Part shown: piece by piece, positions 41,910-53,272 of the stretch | Layout: the number at the start of each line of letters is the position of its first letter | Numbering within the stretch: position 1 is the stretch's first letter | Assembly: GCA_006386115.1 (NCBI GenBank) | Contig: VFIW01000056.1 | Span: 62,001-126,000, forward strand | Direction of reading: 5' to 3' | DNA from: Globisporangium splendens | Lineage: Eukaryota; Oomycota; Peronosporomycetes; Pythiales; Pythiaceae | DNA: 64,000 nt | Program-made: the position numbers and the translations under genes | The notes under the pieces: model-generated | Database searches by the model: none | Seen by the model: only the letters and a program-made list of their open reading frames with translations | What the model was told of the DNA's origin: nothing

Positions 41910-44900
41910 ATGGACGCGGCCGGCAGCGGCAGCACGACGCCCACGCGCTTCAACGGCCCCATGACGCCGCCGTCGTCGGCGTCCAAGCCGTTCGCGGCGC
42001 CGAGATCCACGGCGCGCGCGCCGCTGAGCAACCGCCCGATGATGAGCCTGGCGCCCGAGGGCAGCTTCGGCCGCGAGGCCGAGTGCGGCGTGTGCACGCG
42101 CTCGTTCAACCTGCTGCGACGGCGCCACCATTGCCGCGGATGCAACATCGCGGTGTGTAAAGAGTGCGGACGCAAGGCGATCGACCACCGCAAGGGCGAG
42201 CGCAGCAAACCGCAGTGGTACTGTGACTCGTGTATCGAGAACGACGACGCGATCGAGGTGACGGGCTCGCGCCCCACGCTCACGAAACGCCTGAGCTTCT
42301 CGGCGCCCTCGTATGCGCCAGCGATGCCGCCTGTTACAAGTGTACGTGTCGTATTCTCAGTATAGTTTTATATCGCGTAGGTGTGGGGTAGTGCTTGCAC
42401 TTACCTTTGCGTGTGTGTCGTTATGCGGGTGCTGTCGTGCATTTGGTTGTTTAACTTTTAGCTGGCGAGTCATGCAAAGTTCTGTGTTGAGTGCGGGTAC
42501 GAACTGCCGAGTCGCGTGAAGTTCTGTATCGAATGTGGGACGTCTGTGAGCTCGCAATTGAGGTCTCCCGCGGGTATCGATGGCGGTTCTCCGCCCGAGA
42601 CGAGTCGGTTATCGAGGGCCACTTCGCGCGGATCGATTGGAACCAACCTCATGGTGAGAAAAGACGCTATTGCTGTTGAAGTTTGCTGTCCTTTCTCAAC
42701 TATCTATGCGATTTACTAATATGACTTTGATGGTGACGTGTAACGCAACATGCAGATTATCGATGAGCACAGCGACACACCGACGGAGCCGATGGACGGA
42801 TCGGAAGAAGAGTCGTCGCCGGCTCCGGACCAGAAAGAGGACGAGCCCTCCCAGTCGCAGGAGAGCAGCTACGCGGAAAACGTGGACGACTCCGACGAAA
42901 TCATGGCGCAATTGCAGGCAGAAAACGAGAAGCTACGCCTTCGAATCGAAAAGATGAAGCGAAAGATGCAGGAGGCAGAGCGAAAGCGAAATGAAGCAGA
43001 GGAACAGCACCGACTCGCTCTCGCAGCTGCTACGGCGGCAGCGACTACAGCAGCGACTACAGCAGCACAAACAGCAGCGCCTGTAGCGAATAATGTAGCC
43101 CCACAGGAACGCGCGACTGAAAGTACGCCGGCGCAGGTGGTGGCCGCGCCAAGCGGAGCGGGAGTGAAGGCGAAAGATCACCCAGACTACGCGAAGTTTT
43201 TTAAGCTCATGTCGATGGGTTTGCCAGCGGAACAGGTCAAGATGAAGATGCAGCAAGCAGGCGTCGATCCATCCGTATTAGATGACCCCGAAGCGATCAT
43301 TGGTGGCAGCGGCGGTGGCGCGTCCGAGCAACCTGCAGCAGGCATCATGCTCGTGAAGGACGATGAGAAATACGCGAAATTTTTCAAGCTGGCGAAGATG
43401 GGGATGCCTGCGGAGCAAATCAAATTGAAGATGAGCGCAGAGGGACTCGATCCATCTTTACTCGACACTCCTGATGCTCCGATGCCAGGATCGCAGCCTG
43501 CTGCAGTGGCGTCCCAGGTTATGGCCGTGAAGGACGACCCTGAGTACGAGAAATTTTTCAAGCTGATCAAAATGGGCATGCCTGCGGAACAGGTCAAGAT
43601 GAAAATGAGCGCGTCGGGATTGAATGCAGATTTGCTGGATACACCAGATGCACCGTCGCCGAACCAGAAAGCTGGCGCTGGAGGCTCCAGTGGTGGCGTC
43701 CTTGCAGGTCTCCCACCGCCGACAGAAGCAGTGAAGGTCGATCCGTCAGCATTGAAAGCGAGCTTGGCCAACAAGCTGCAGCGCACATCTTCTTCGAAAA
43801 AGCCTGAGGAACCGCAATTGCCGAAAAAGGAGACGGTGAAACCCAACATCGAGCTCCGTCCGCTTTTCTGGACGCGTGTTCCGGTGAATGTGGTGAGCAG
43901 CACGCTTTGGATGAAGTTGAACGATGCGAATGGCACGTTTGACGTTGATGAGATGGAGTGGCTGTTTCGCAAAAACCCAGTCGACAACCAGAAAAAAGAC
44001 GATAAAAAAAAGGATGCAGCCAAGGAAGCAGCTCAACCGCAGACTGTGCTGCTTCTTGATCCGAAACGACAGCAGAATGTCTCCATTGCGATTGCACGTT
44101 TCCGAATGTCAGCAACGGACATCAAGAATGCGATTTATGCGCTCGACGGTGCGAAGCTCACATCGGAAATTTTGAACGTACTGATTTCGATCTCCCCGAC
44201 GCTGGAAGAGCAAGATCTGATGAAGAATTACGATGGGGACGAGAAACTGCTTGGCAACGTGGAGAAATTCTTCCTGGAGCTGTTGACGATTCCGCGCTAC
44301 ACTCAGCGAATCAAGTGCCTTCGCTACAAGCTTCAGTTTGAAAATCGTATTCTTGAGACTCAAGCGCAGTTGGATACGCTCGTTGCAGCGACGGACCAAG
44401 TGACTGAGAGCGATAAATTCCGTCGTGTCCTGGAAAATGTGCTAAAGATCGGTAACTACCTAAATGGTAGCACGCCGCGTGGTGGCGCGTACGGTTTCAA
44501 GTTGGACACGTTGACGAAGCTTCACACTCTGAAGTCCGTGGACCCTCGTATCACTTTGATGCACTTCCTTCTTCGCCAACTGGAAGAGAACTCGCCAGAC
44601 ATCATTGCCGTCGCTGGTGAAGTGCCGCACATTGGTGAAGCGAAGAGATTGTCACTGGATCAGCTCCGCGCAGATTTGTCATCTTACAACACGGAGCTGG
44701 CGATGCTGCAAGGTCAAGTACGAGCGTCCAAGAACGATAAAATCGAAGGCGACAAGTTTTACGAGCAAATGGCGCCGTTTGCACAAGATGCGGCAGAAGT
44801 GCTGGAAGAGCTAGGACGTGATTTTAATGCCTTGGAGAGATCATACCACGAGCTTGTGAGCTCCTTTGGTGAAGATCCAAGGAAGATGGGACCAATGGAG

Positions 44901-45791
44901 TTTTTCTCCATTCTCGAAGAGTTCGTGAACGAATTCAAGAAAGCGTATCGCCAGAATCAGACCAAGGAGTTTCAAGCGATTTACGAAAGTGCGCGAGAGG
45001 CAAGAGCAGAAGCTATACGACTAGCGGAAGAGGAGAAGGCTGCGCAGTTGAAGAGAGAAGCAGAGGAACGCCATGCTGAAGAAACGAAGGAGGTGTACGC
45101 GCATGTGATCAATGTTATCACCGCGTGGGCTCAATCTCACAAAAGTGGCCACGAAGCGGAGATTGTGGAACACTTCAAAGAACTTTCTCGTAGCTTTGCC
45201 GATAGCGAGATGACTTCAGACGAGTACTGCGAACAGATGCGGAAGCTGGTCAGCTCCAAGGTTGCTGGGAAAGTTATCCCCGACAGTGCGAAGTTGCTGT
45301 TTGATCCAGCAAAGAGAGAAGATCTGATGGCAGCGTTTGGTCGTTTCGTTGAGCAAGTGAAAAAAGAAAAAGAGTCGAAGAGGAGATCGTCGTTGGTGTC
45401 TCCGCCAGCAACGTTGGAACGACCTCGAGCTGTTTCGTCAGGAAGCAGGAGACGGAACAAGGTGTCGGTCATCAAAGTGGAAGACATTGAACCTGTGGTT
45501 GGCGAAGCTGCTGCACAGCTGCACAAGTCCATTTTAGAATCGGTCCAGCAAGCGTTTGGAGGCGACACGAAGAAGATGAAAGTGTTCACGTCGAATGCGC
45601 GCAAATACGGCAGCGAGCAGATCAGCGCCCGCGAGTTCTACCAGTATTTAACAGCTTCATTCGAACCCGACTTTGTCGGACGACTGGTGCCGGACTTGGC
45701 GCGATTGCTGCAGGACTCGGAGAAACGACACGCACTGATCCGAGCGCTGTGCGAAAGCGCGCCCGGTTGGGAAAAATTCTCTGGACTATAG
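41910..45791 (+). CDS. FYVE-domain formin with triple CCDC53-like repeats
   Basis: Three exons, 41910-42341, 42462-42653 and 42756-45791, are all phase 0 and encode 1,219 residues. FYVE finger: eight cysteines (59, 62, 75, 78, 83, 86, 105, 108) with the phosphoinositide motif RRRHHCRG. Exon 2 is a compact double zinc ribbon (FCVECG..FCIECG). Next come an acidic coiled coil, an Ala/Thr tract and three ~36-residue helical repeats at about 350-386, 413-449 and 471-507 (YAKFFKLMSMGLPAEQVKM type), resembling WASH-subunit CCDC53. FH2 spans about 570-955 (ELRPLFWTRV start, GNYLNGSTPRGGAYGFK core). Two related C-terminal helical modules (about 987-1070 and 1125-1210) resemble the ZNF598 tail. The likely role is actin assembly at phosphatidylinositol-3-phosphate membranes such as endosomes (inference). 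No long FH1 proline tract is present. Confidence 0.9.
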
Positions 45792-45978
45792 AGGCAATCA
45801 GCGCGGCACTGGAGCCGCGGAAACACATTTTGTAACTTTCTTCAGAAAACCGAGTACGTGAAATCAACCCCCCAAGGTGGACGGACACTCAAGTGCATCC
45901 ATCATCTTGCTGGCAGTAAGTAGTAAATAAATGAATCTTTTATTATGACTTTGGCGATCTGAACAAAGACTTGATAGT

Positions 45979-46513
45979 CTACTTGACTTGGAGGTTCGTG
46001 GAGCTCCGTTGGGAGACGAATGTGCCGATGGGGACGTCACTGTAGTGCTTGGGCTTGCGAGCCGCAGGGTCCGGCAGCACGCTTCCCTTCTCCTCCTTGG
46101 CGCGCCAGAGGTCCTGCTGGTCCTTGAGACCGCGGACCCACCGCTTCATGTCGACCTTGCTCTCCGCTCGGAGGAAGTAGCTGCGGTCTGGGGTTTTGAG
46201 CACAAAGCTGCAATAGTGTGTTGTGGTTTCTTTTAGACGAGTTAAATAAACAATGTCCAGAAACATAGCTCTGTGCGTACCTGAAGACACCGTGATCGCC
46301 GTTCTTGAACCGTCGAATGGACTCGATGCTGAGCAGGTCGATCACTTCGGACGCCTCCGTGGAACTCTCGTGTGTGTAGTACTTGAGCTCCTTGCCTTCG
46401 AGAGAAAGAAATCGCTTGTTCCACTGCGACGCAAGTAAGCGCTCCGTGGACTTCATCTTGAACAAGTAGCCGCTGATCGGAACAGGTCCGCGATCGCTGC
46501 GAGGCGTTTTCAT
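45979..46513 (-). CDS. Small PH-domain protein
   Basis: Two exons, 46513-46281 and 46207-45979, in phase, encode 153 residues. Nearly the whole protein is one pleckstrin homology domain: a GYLFKMKS first strand, WNKRFLSLEGKELKYY second and third strands, and the invariant tryptophan of the C-terminal helix in DMKRWVRGLKDQQ. A short polar tail follows. PH domains bind phosphoinositides or proteins at membranes. The first strand has basic residues (K19, K21) and the second has K34-R35, as in lipid-binding members, but no specificity can be claimed. It is tail-to-tail with the FYVE-formin, 187 bp apart. Function unknown. Confidence 0.85.
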
Positions 46514-49500
46514 GGTTTCTACTTATGTCGGCTCAAGAGAACCTGCTTGGATCGTTTGCAGCTCTCTGCGACGATGAGGAAGTGAGTCCCAGGTTGCGTG
46601 CATATGTGCGCGAGAGGAGAGAGAACGCTATAAGGACCGAGTAAAATGATTGATTCATGAGCGCCTGGGCTTATTAAAGCTCTCTCGTGTCTGTGTATGC
46701 ACGAAAAGCGTGGGATAAGAGCGTTCTTATCCACAGCGTATGCGTATGAAGCCCTCAAACCCCGTGCCCACATGAGGATCTCGTCCACAGCCGACCTGAT
46801 GAGAGACTCGGAACAAAACGTGAATGTGTCAATGACATCAACACTCGTTGGTTCCAAAAGCTATTTACAGAACTTCAACTTGGACTCCTTGCACATTTAT
46901 CCCTTTCATAATGGATTCTATGCTTTTATGTCATATAAGGGAAGATAATGTATACTTGTAGTAAGAATATTTGAACATGCAATTTAAACAGGTAAATATT
47001 GATGCGATGAGAGTGATGGTCGGATCGGCTGCTGTTGTTTTAAGGTCAGCAATAATGTGTGGCTGGGAATGGATATGTCACACTTTCGCATCCGTCCTCA
47101 CTCATCATGCCCCCGCTCTTTGGGACATTCTCTCTCTATGCGCATGAGACGTATGTGCGCGTACACATGCCAAGTGTGGACATGCGTCTTGAGAACGAGC
47201 TGTTCGCGATGGGCTCACGTATCGCAAAACAGAAAGCACGCGCGCATGTATCCAACCTAGGTCTGTTCGTCCCCCTCTGTCTGAACCCTTCTTCACTGGG
47301 TGGGTGCACGAATGGATGCATGCAACTCCTGTGCTGAAAGACCAGAGAGGTGCACGCCGACAAGAGGTCCAAAGGGCACATTATGTGCCTCCTGTCCGTA
47401 CACCTGATGCCATGCATGCAGCGCGTGCAGAATGTGAGATTGTACCCACCAAGGACCTTTCCTCTGTCAGATCTGTTGCACCTGATCTTTTCGTATAGCG
47501 TGACCGTGCTCTCTTGATCCACGGGTTCTATTATAGTACTAGCGCTTCGTCTTTCCTCGATCCAGTGAGTTGATCCAGCACTCCTGACAGTCTCTCTGCT
47601 TTTTTTATTTTCCAGACGCCATCATGTTCGGCTTTCTTCGTTCTGAAAAACTTCGACAGTCCCAATTGCATGCCACCCGACGTCGCGTAAATTCACTCAT
47701 GGCCACTCAAATCGGTTGACGCAAACTGGACAGAGAGCTCCACATGCTGATGTTTCATTCTCCCCTTGGAGCAGGACGCGCAGTCCCTTTGAGTCTGGAA
47801 TATGGGGGACATGCATCGAGAAAAAGTCGGATAGCAGCCATCATTGCTCGTTTTCTCATCTGACTGCTGGCAGGACGCGCTGATGTGGACCGAGAGCGAG
47901 TGGATACACCGAGGTCCTTTTAACGTTTTTTGTTTCGAGAGGAAAAGCCTGTTTACATGGATCGCCAGTCGAAAGGCGCGCGCTTGTTTGTGGTGTCCAC
48001 AATGCTTCGCGTTATGATGACGTCTTTTCATCGCTGTTGCCGTCGTCACTGCAGATCGAAAAGATCGGTTTCGGAATCTGAAAACAAGTCCTTTTGGTGG
48101 GTGGCCGCATCGGAAAAACGCACCAAAAGGTCCATTCAGGCCGTCTTCAAGGTGGACCTTTCGCCGCAGCCGACGCCATCAAATCTCGGGATTTGTTGGC
48201 CTAACGAAATGGACCGGCGAGTTGAAGTGCAGGCACCCTGCACACCCTTTGTCAGCTAACGTGGGCACCATTTGTGCATGCGAATCGCAGCCAAAATGCA
48301 CTGCAGCAATGCAGTGTCCCCCGATCTTGGATCTTTTGCTTCCATCCTTCCGATCTCACGTCACACTCTTATTTCTACTAAGCCAACCACATTTCTGCCT
48401 CAATATATCTATTTATAAAACTCATTCTACACATAATATCAATTGCAGCATCTTTCCATGAATGCATAGATCCATCAAACTATCAAGTATTATTAGCGAT
48501 ATGCAACCAGAAGGTATGCTTCGGTGGCTGCAATCATCAAATAGGGAGGATTACTTGGGCTTGCCGTAATCCTTTCTCGAGTCCTGATTCGATACTCGCT
48601 GTTTGATGGGGAAATCTGAGTAAAATCGAACGTCCCCTCTCCAAAGAACAGTGCGCCTCAGCTGAGAAATCAGCGCTTTCGCGGTTCTAAAACGCGCATT
48701 TGTCGTTCAATTGCAGGCTATCGAACGAAGTCCGCGGCCCGCTTCTGTACAATTGTTGTAATCCCACCCGCACTCTAATAACCTGAAATAGTTCAGGTTG
48801 GGAAACCTACGGACCGTATGCAACTCTGGCGCGCTCGCACTTGTAGCATTGGTCACGCACTCAAAAACTGTACAATTATAACGACATCTTCTTGTCTAAA
48901 GCGCTGCGTTCCCCTCGAAAATGCCGAGTTTGCTGCCCTTTTTGCCGTCGCGATGTTATAAAATGAGTTAAAACGCGTCTAACTTGGTGTCTGTCGTGTC
49001 TTGCGTTGTGCGAACGCTCCCTCCCTCCTGGTTAGCGCTTTCTTTGCGTCATGCTGCTAACTGGCAAACAAGGCGCGAGTGTCTCTCAAGTCATCACCTT
49101 GGGGCTGCATTTCTTTCCACACTTGGCGGGTGGACGATTGATTCAATCGTTAACTCAACCCGGCCGCCTACTCGTTAGGGCAGGATTTGCAAAGATAAAG
49201 AGGCAATAAAATGTGTGTAAAATGGGAAAGCGCGACAACGGCAACACGGCAAATGCAGAGAAGATCAGATAATGCCGGACTCGGTGATGAACGGATTGTT
49301 TCGGGGAAACGCCTTTCGCTGTCACGTTGGCTTCTGTCGCGTCAACTGTTGCCGCTTGCTGCTGGTCGAGAAACATCCCTTTCACTTTGCCAGTCAGCAA
49401 GCGGATGCGTGTTTGAACCAGATGGGCGACACCGAAGAAGACCAAAACCCGGTCAAAACATCAGCGCTGTGCACAAGCACTGTTAAATTTTTGAAACTCC

Positions 49501-51266
49501 ACGAATTGGACGCAAACTGTCCACGTTAAGTCTTCTTTCCACCATCATAAGTGCGTTTGTATCAGACGCACGCACAATAAAGTCCCCATCTTTTCTCGTC
49601 TTCTCCATCACGTGACATGTCGAAGCACTGACAGTACAAAATGCACGATCTTCTCAAGTATCACATCGCATACGCAGCACCCATTTGTCTCTGGGAGGTA
49701 TCCATTTGATCCAGTTTTCTTGCATCTCGATGTGCCCGCCGCGAGTTGGTAACGCGCTTGCTGCTGGACGCACAAACAGGTTCCATCTGACGATGAGCAG
49801 CACACACACGCACACACACACACACATGTACGCATCCCGATCCTTTCGTAAACCCGACCGATTACAAAAGTCGTTCCTCAAATACAGTATCCAAATAGAG
49901 AGAGCATGCAGCTCCAGATGCCGCCCATCCAGATGGTGCGAGACTTTTTAGCGAGATGCGAGCAGAAAACGACGGCGGTGTCTGCCCATGACTAACGCTC
50001 GCTGTCTTGAAACGGACAAACGTCGCTTTCTTTCGAAAACATATCCACAGAGAGACTGACCATGCGACTGAATTCCTGCATTACCGTACTGGAAAGCGCA
50101 ATCCTGACTTGACTCGTGCGTAAAAGCATCTCAGCAAAGCGATCCTTCGGCTCAATCCGCTAAGAGCAGGTCGATTAGTACTATGGCGCTTCTTCATGTG
50201 CCCATCAAGCAACTCCTACCTGTTTCACTTAGTTATAGCCTGCATACTTTCTTGGTGATGCTGAGATTTGATATTAAATCTGCACGAAATCAATTGAGTA
50301 GAAAACTCTGTAAGACAGGCAAATCATTCATAAACTTGTGATATGTGAAGTCTAGAGGGAAGGGAACTGGCTACATGGTGAGATGGCGCGTTACTGTACC
50401 CGCCCTCTCTTTTTGTTCCGACGACCAGCGGCGCAGCTTCAAGAAGTCGGTCCAAAACGCCCCGTCTTTGTGCGTCCCTTGTCAACTCCATCTAAATATA
50501 GATTATTCACTTTATCCGATATATGAAAACATCCAGGTTCAACAAGAAAATTCCAAAGTTACTCCATCAATATTGCACTGTTCAGTAATACGGACGACAT
50601 AAATATATACAGCCCTCTGTTGGGAGGAATCGATGCAATGACACCGCCCAGCCTCTGTGAATGGGTGACGGTGGACCAGCTGTAGGGAATAATCCAAACA
50701 GCTGGCGCGGAAACGCGGCTGCGTATCGCCCCTGCCCATCACCCGCCAGCGAGTGAGTGCTTCCCACGCGCGCACTCCATACAAACGCGCAGTCGTTTCT
50801 GTATGACCAGGACGCTCCGCCCAACAGAAAACGGGCGCGTCCTTCGTGGCAAACCGCGTCGCGCGTTGTGTCGGGGGGAGAGCGAGTGCGGCGGGTGCTT
50901 TGCCAGCCGTTTCGCCCGTCGTTCCTGCTCTGTTCTTTCCCTTGTTCTCCATCGGATTATATTACGGGGTTCGGTCTGCGCGTCCTGTTGCTGCGAGGAA
51001 GGGAGTGATCGGGAAGGAAAGCGGGCGTCATAACGAAATTGTTGCTCTCCCAGGTGCATCGAGTCGGCCGAACGCACGCGCACAGGAACGCGTCCGTCTC
51101 GCCGTCGAACAGGAACCACCACCCTTCCATCTCAGCGCAACAACAGAAACACGCACGCGCGCTCTGTGCTTCTCCTTCGTTCATCACCCACTCCGAGGTC
51201 GACAAAAGAGTCCGATCAGCAGGGCTTCTTCCTCCGTCTTCCAACATTCCCGACCTTTTAAGCGAA
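46514..51266. other. Gene-poor 4.75-kb region
   Basis: There is no gene I can support. Short open frames occur (47059-47337, 47930-48259, 49272-49529, all forward), but they have no recognisable domain, no clear splice partners and comparable frames on the other strand. An AT-rich tract, a (CA)n run at 49801-49826 and a small inverted repeat near 48540-48572 (GGATTACTTGGGCTTGCCGTAATCC) are the only structures seen. The last ~250 bp is probably the 5' UTR and promoter of the zinc-finger gene, whose frame stays open upstream to 51039. Old transposon debris is possible. Confidence 0.45.
49801..49826. repeat. (CA)n microsatellite
   Basis: A CA dinucleotide run with one CG interruption, in the gene-poor region. 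Confidence 0.9.
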
Positions 51267-52838
51267 ATGTCGATCGAAAGCGCGCAACAAGCGAGCGCGG
51301 ACGCGACCCCGCGCAACGTGGGACTCGACAAGAACGTCGATGAGACGACCCAGCAACTCCAGATGAGTCTCCAGCAGCACCATGCGCCAGCGATGAACCA
51401 GATGTGCCTCGGTGGGGACGTGCTGCTCAACGGCGAGATGTCCATGATGGGCTGCGAGGTCGACTCGTGGACCACGCACGCCGCGCGCCCGCAGTTTATC
51501 CAGCAACAACCGCAGCAATCGCAGCAGCACTTTGCCTGTCCGCCAGCCAACCTCACGCGTCACATGTCGCTCCCAGTGTCCATGATGCGCCAGGAGATCA
51601 GCCAGCCGATGCACTACGGCGCGCCGTCGACGCCGTCCCACGCCATGGCGATGCCGCCTCCACTGATGCGTCACCACAGCCACGGTGGGTACGTCATGTC
51701 GCCTCAGCATCAGCAGTACCAAATGACCCGCCCTGTGAACGTCGCGCAGATGCAGCAAATGTTTGAGCTCAGCATCTCGAACCAGCACCACCAGATGCAG
51801 CCGATGAAGAACGAAGCCTTCGCGCCGATGGCGACCTCGATGAACGTGGAGCCAATGCCGTTCACCTCGGTGAACGACGGCATGAAGCTCGGCTTGGACG
51901 ATGGCTTCGACTTGGAGCCTCTGTCGTACGCGGTGTTTGGTCCACAAGGAACGTCGGAGCGACCAAAGAACATCCAGCAACTGGAGTCAGCCATCGACTC
52001 GCTCGACCGCCTCGTTGAAATGGAGCACGAGCTCTTCCAGCCAGCGGAGTTCAACGGCTTGGCGCCACGCAACCAAAGTAACCTGATCACGCCTCGCAAC
52101 GGCGTGTACGGACGCGCGGCGCTCCCACTGCTCCTCTCTCCTCAGCATGCTAAGGAAATGGCGACGTCCCCAGCATCGGCTTCGGCCATGGCACTCGCGG
52201 GCATGATGATCAGTAACCACACGCCAAAGTCGGCCAAGAACATGGCGACGTGCAAGATCGGTGGCTGCGATCGCCGCGTGCGCTCCAAGGGATTCTGCAA
52301 GACCCACGGCGGTGGCCGCAAGTGCAGCATTGAAGGCTGCAAGAAGTCGAGCCAGAACGGCGACTTCTGCATCGGTCACGGCGGCGGCAAGAAGTGCAAG
52401 GAAGAGGGGTGTGCGAAGGCAGCACAATCCCACGGACTGTGCAAAGCCCACGGTGGCGGCGCGCGCTGCAAGTTCCTTGACTGCAACAAGAGCAGCCAGG
52501 GCGGCGGTCTCTGCCGTGCTCACGGTGGTGGCAAGCGTTGCCAGGCGTCGGGATGCCCAAAGGGTGCTCAGCGCGGCAACTTCTGCGCCACGCACGGCGG
52601 CTTCCGCAACTGCAAGATCGACGGCTGTGTGCGTACGGATCGCGGCGGCGGTTTCTGCGAAGTCCACCGTCGTGGTCGCCTCTGTAAGATCGACGGCTGC
52701 AAGAAGCTCTCTCGCAACCAGGGCATGTGCACGATGCACATTCGCGAAGACAAGCAGGAAGACGGCGGCGACGCTCATGGCGACGACGCGCTCCCAACTG
52801 ACGTCTACGATGCCACCTCTTCGTTGATCGCTGCGTAA
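51267..52838 (+). CDS. WRKY19-type zinc-finger protein, seven tandem fingers
   Basis: A single exon of 523 residues. The ATG at 51267 was chosen because residues upstream in the same frame look like 5' UTR and downstream is Met/Gln/His-rich, activator-like. Residues ~329-493 are seven tandem units of exactly 24 residues with pattern C-x4-C-x9-C-x2-H, usually ending HGGG (for example CKIGGC..FCKTHGGG). This repeat is known from plant WRKY19 and from many oomycete proteins. It is presumed to bind zinc and nucleic acid or protein, and the proteins are taken to be nuclear regulators, but molecular function is not established. The first ~320 residues are low-complexity (QQ, HH, MM), and an acidic C-terminus follows. 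The sixth and seventh units have lost HGGG. Confidence 0.88.
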   Translation: MSIESAQQASADATPRNVGLDKNVDETTQQLQMSLQQHHAPAMNQMCLGGDVLLNGEMSMMGCEVDSWTTHAARPQFIQQQPQQSQQHFACPPANLTRHMSLPVSMMRQEISQPMHYGAPSTPSHAMAMPPPLMRHHSHGGYVMSPQHQQYQMTRPVNVAQMQQMFELSISNQHHQMQPMKNEAFAPMATSMNVEPMPFTSVNDGMKLGLDDGFDLEPLSYAVFGPQGTSERPKNIQQLESAIDSLDRLVEMEHELFQPAEFNGLAPRNQSNLITPRNGVYGRAALPLLLSPQHAKEMATSPASASAMALAGMMISNHTPKSAKNMATCKIGGCDRRVRSKGFCKTHGGGRKCSIEGCKKSSQNGDFCIGHGGGKKCKEEGCAKAAQSHGLCKAHGGGARCKFLDCNKSSQGGGLCRAHGGGKRCQASGCPKGAQRGNFCATHGGFRNCKIDGCVRTDRGGGFCEVHRRGRLCKIDGCKKLSRNQGMCTMHIREDKQEDGGDAHGDDALPTDVYDATSSLIAA

Positions 52839-53272
52839 AGCTGACAACAGCAATCTGCAAAGCTTGGATGTGTGTTCGGTGTCGTTCGGGTGCGTGGCAG
52901 AAGCGGGTGTCGATGGGACTCGCGCTTCTGCTGCCTTCCCTCAGTCGCGTGTCGTTGTGTGAAGTGTCTGCCTTTCTTCTTCTTCTGGTGGTGAGTGTAG
53001 TTGTGTTTGAGTATTTAAGCATGTTCGGAGTAGGATTCCCCACGGGCTCAGTGGCCACGCGCGCGTCCTCTTCTCTCGCTCCTTCAAAGGCTCGTTTGGA
53101 ACGAACAGACTTGCTTTTTGGTGCACCAAGGAGACCCAGAGAGGCATGAAACAGAGGACGATGAGCGCTTTGCGCGTGGCCACACAATGTTGCAATCGGG
53201 TACAGAGAGCTCCCTGTAACGAACAATGTGAAAACCAGTTTTGCAGTCTTAACCATTGTACTTTTCACTAAG
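52839..53272. other. Convergent 3' flanks
   Basis: 434 bp between the zinc-finger gene (+) and NAA40 (-), which converge here. It contains two 3' UTRs; no gene was seen. Confidence 0.6.

Noticed and set aside
49272..49529. 85-codon forward frame as a small gene
   Set aside because: No domain, no second exon, and a 96-codon frame lies opposite. Not distinguishable from chance.
51039..51266. N-terminal extension of the WRKY19-type protein
   Set aside because: The frame is open, but the residues (His/Ser/Arg-rich, no conserved pattern) look like 5' UTR. ATG 51267 begins the characteristic composition.
52210..53268. 352-codon reverse-strand frame opposite the zinc-finger repeats
   Set aside because: Its Arg/Cys/Ser-rich repeats are the mirror of the C-x4-C-x9-C-x2-H coding repeats. 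The forward frame is the meaningful one.
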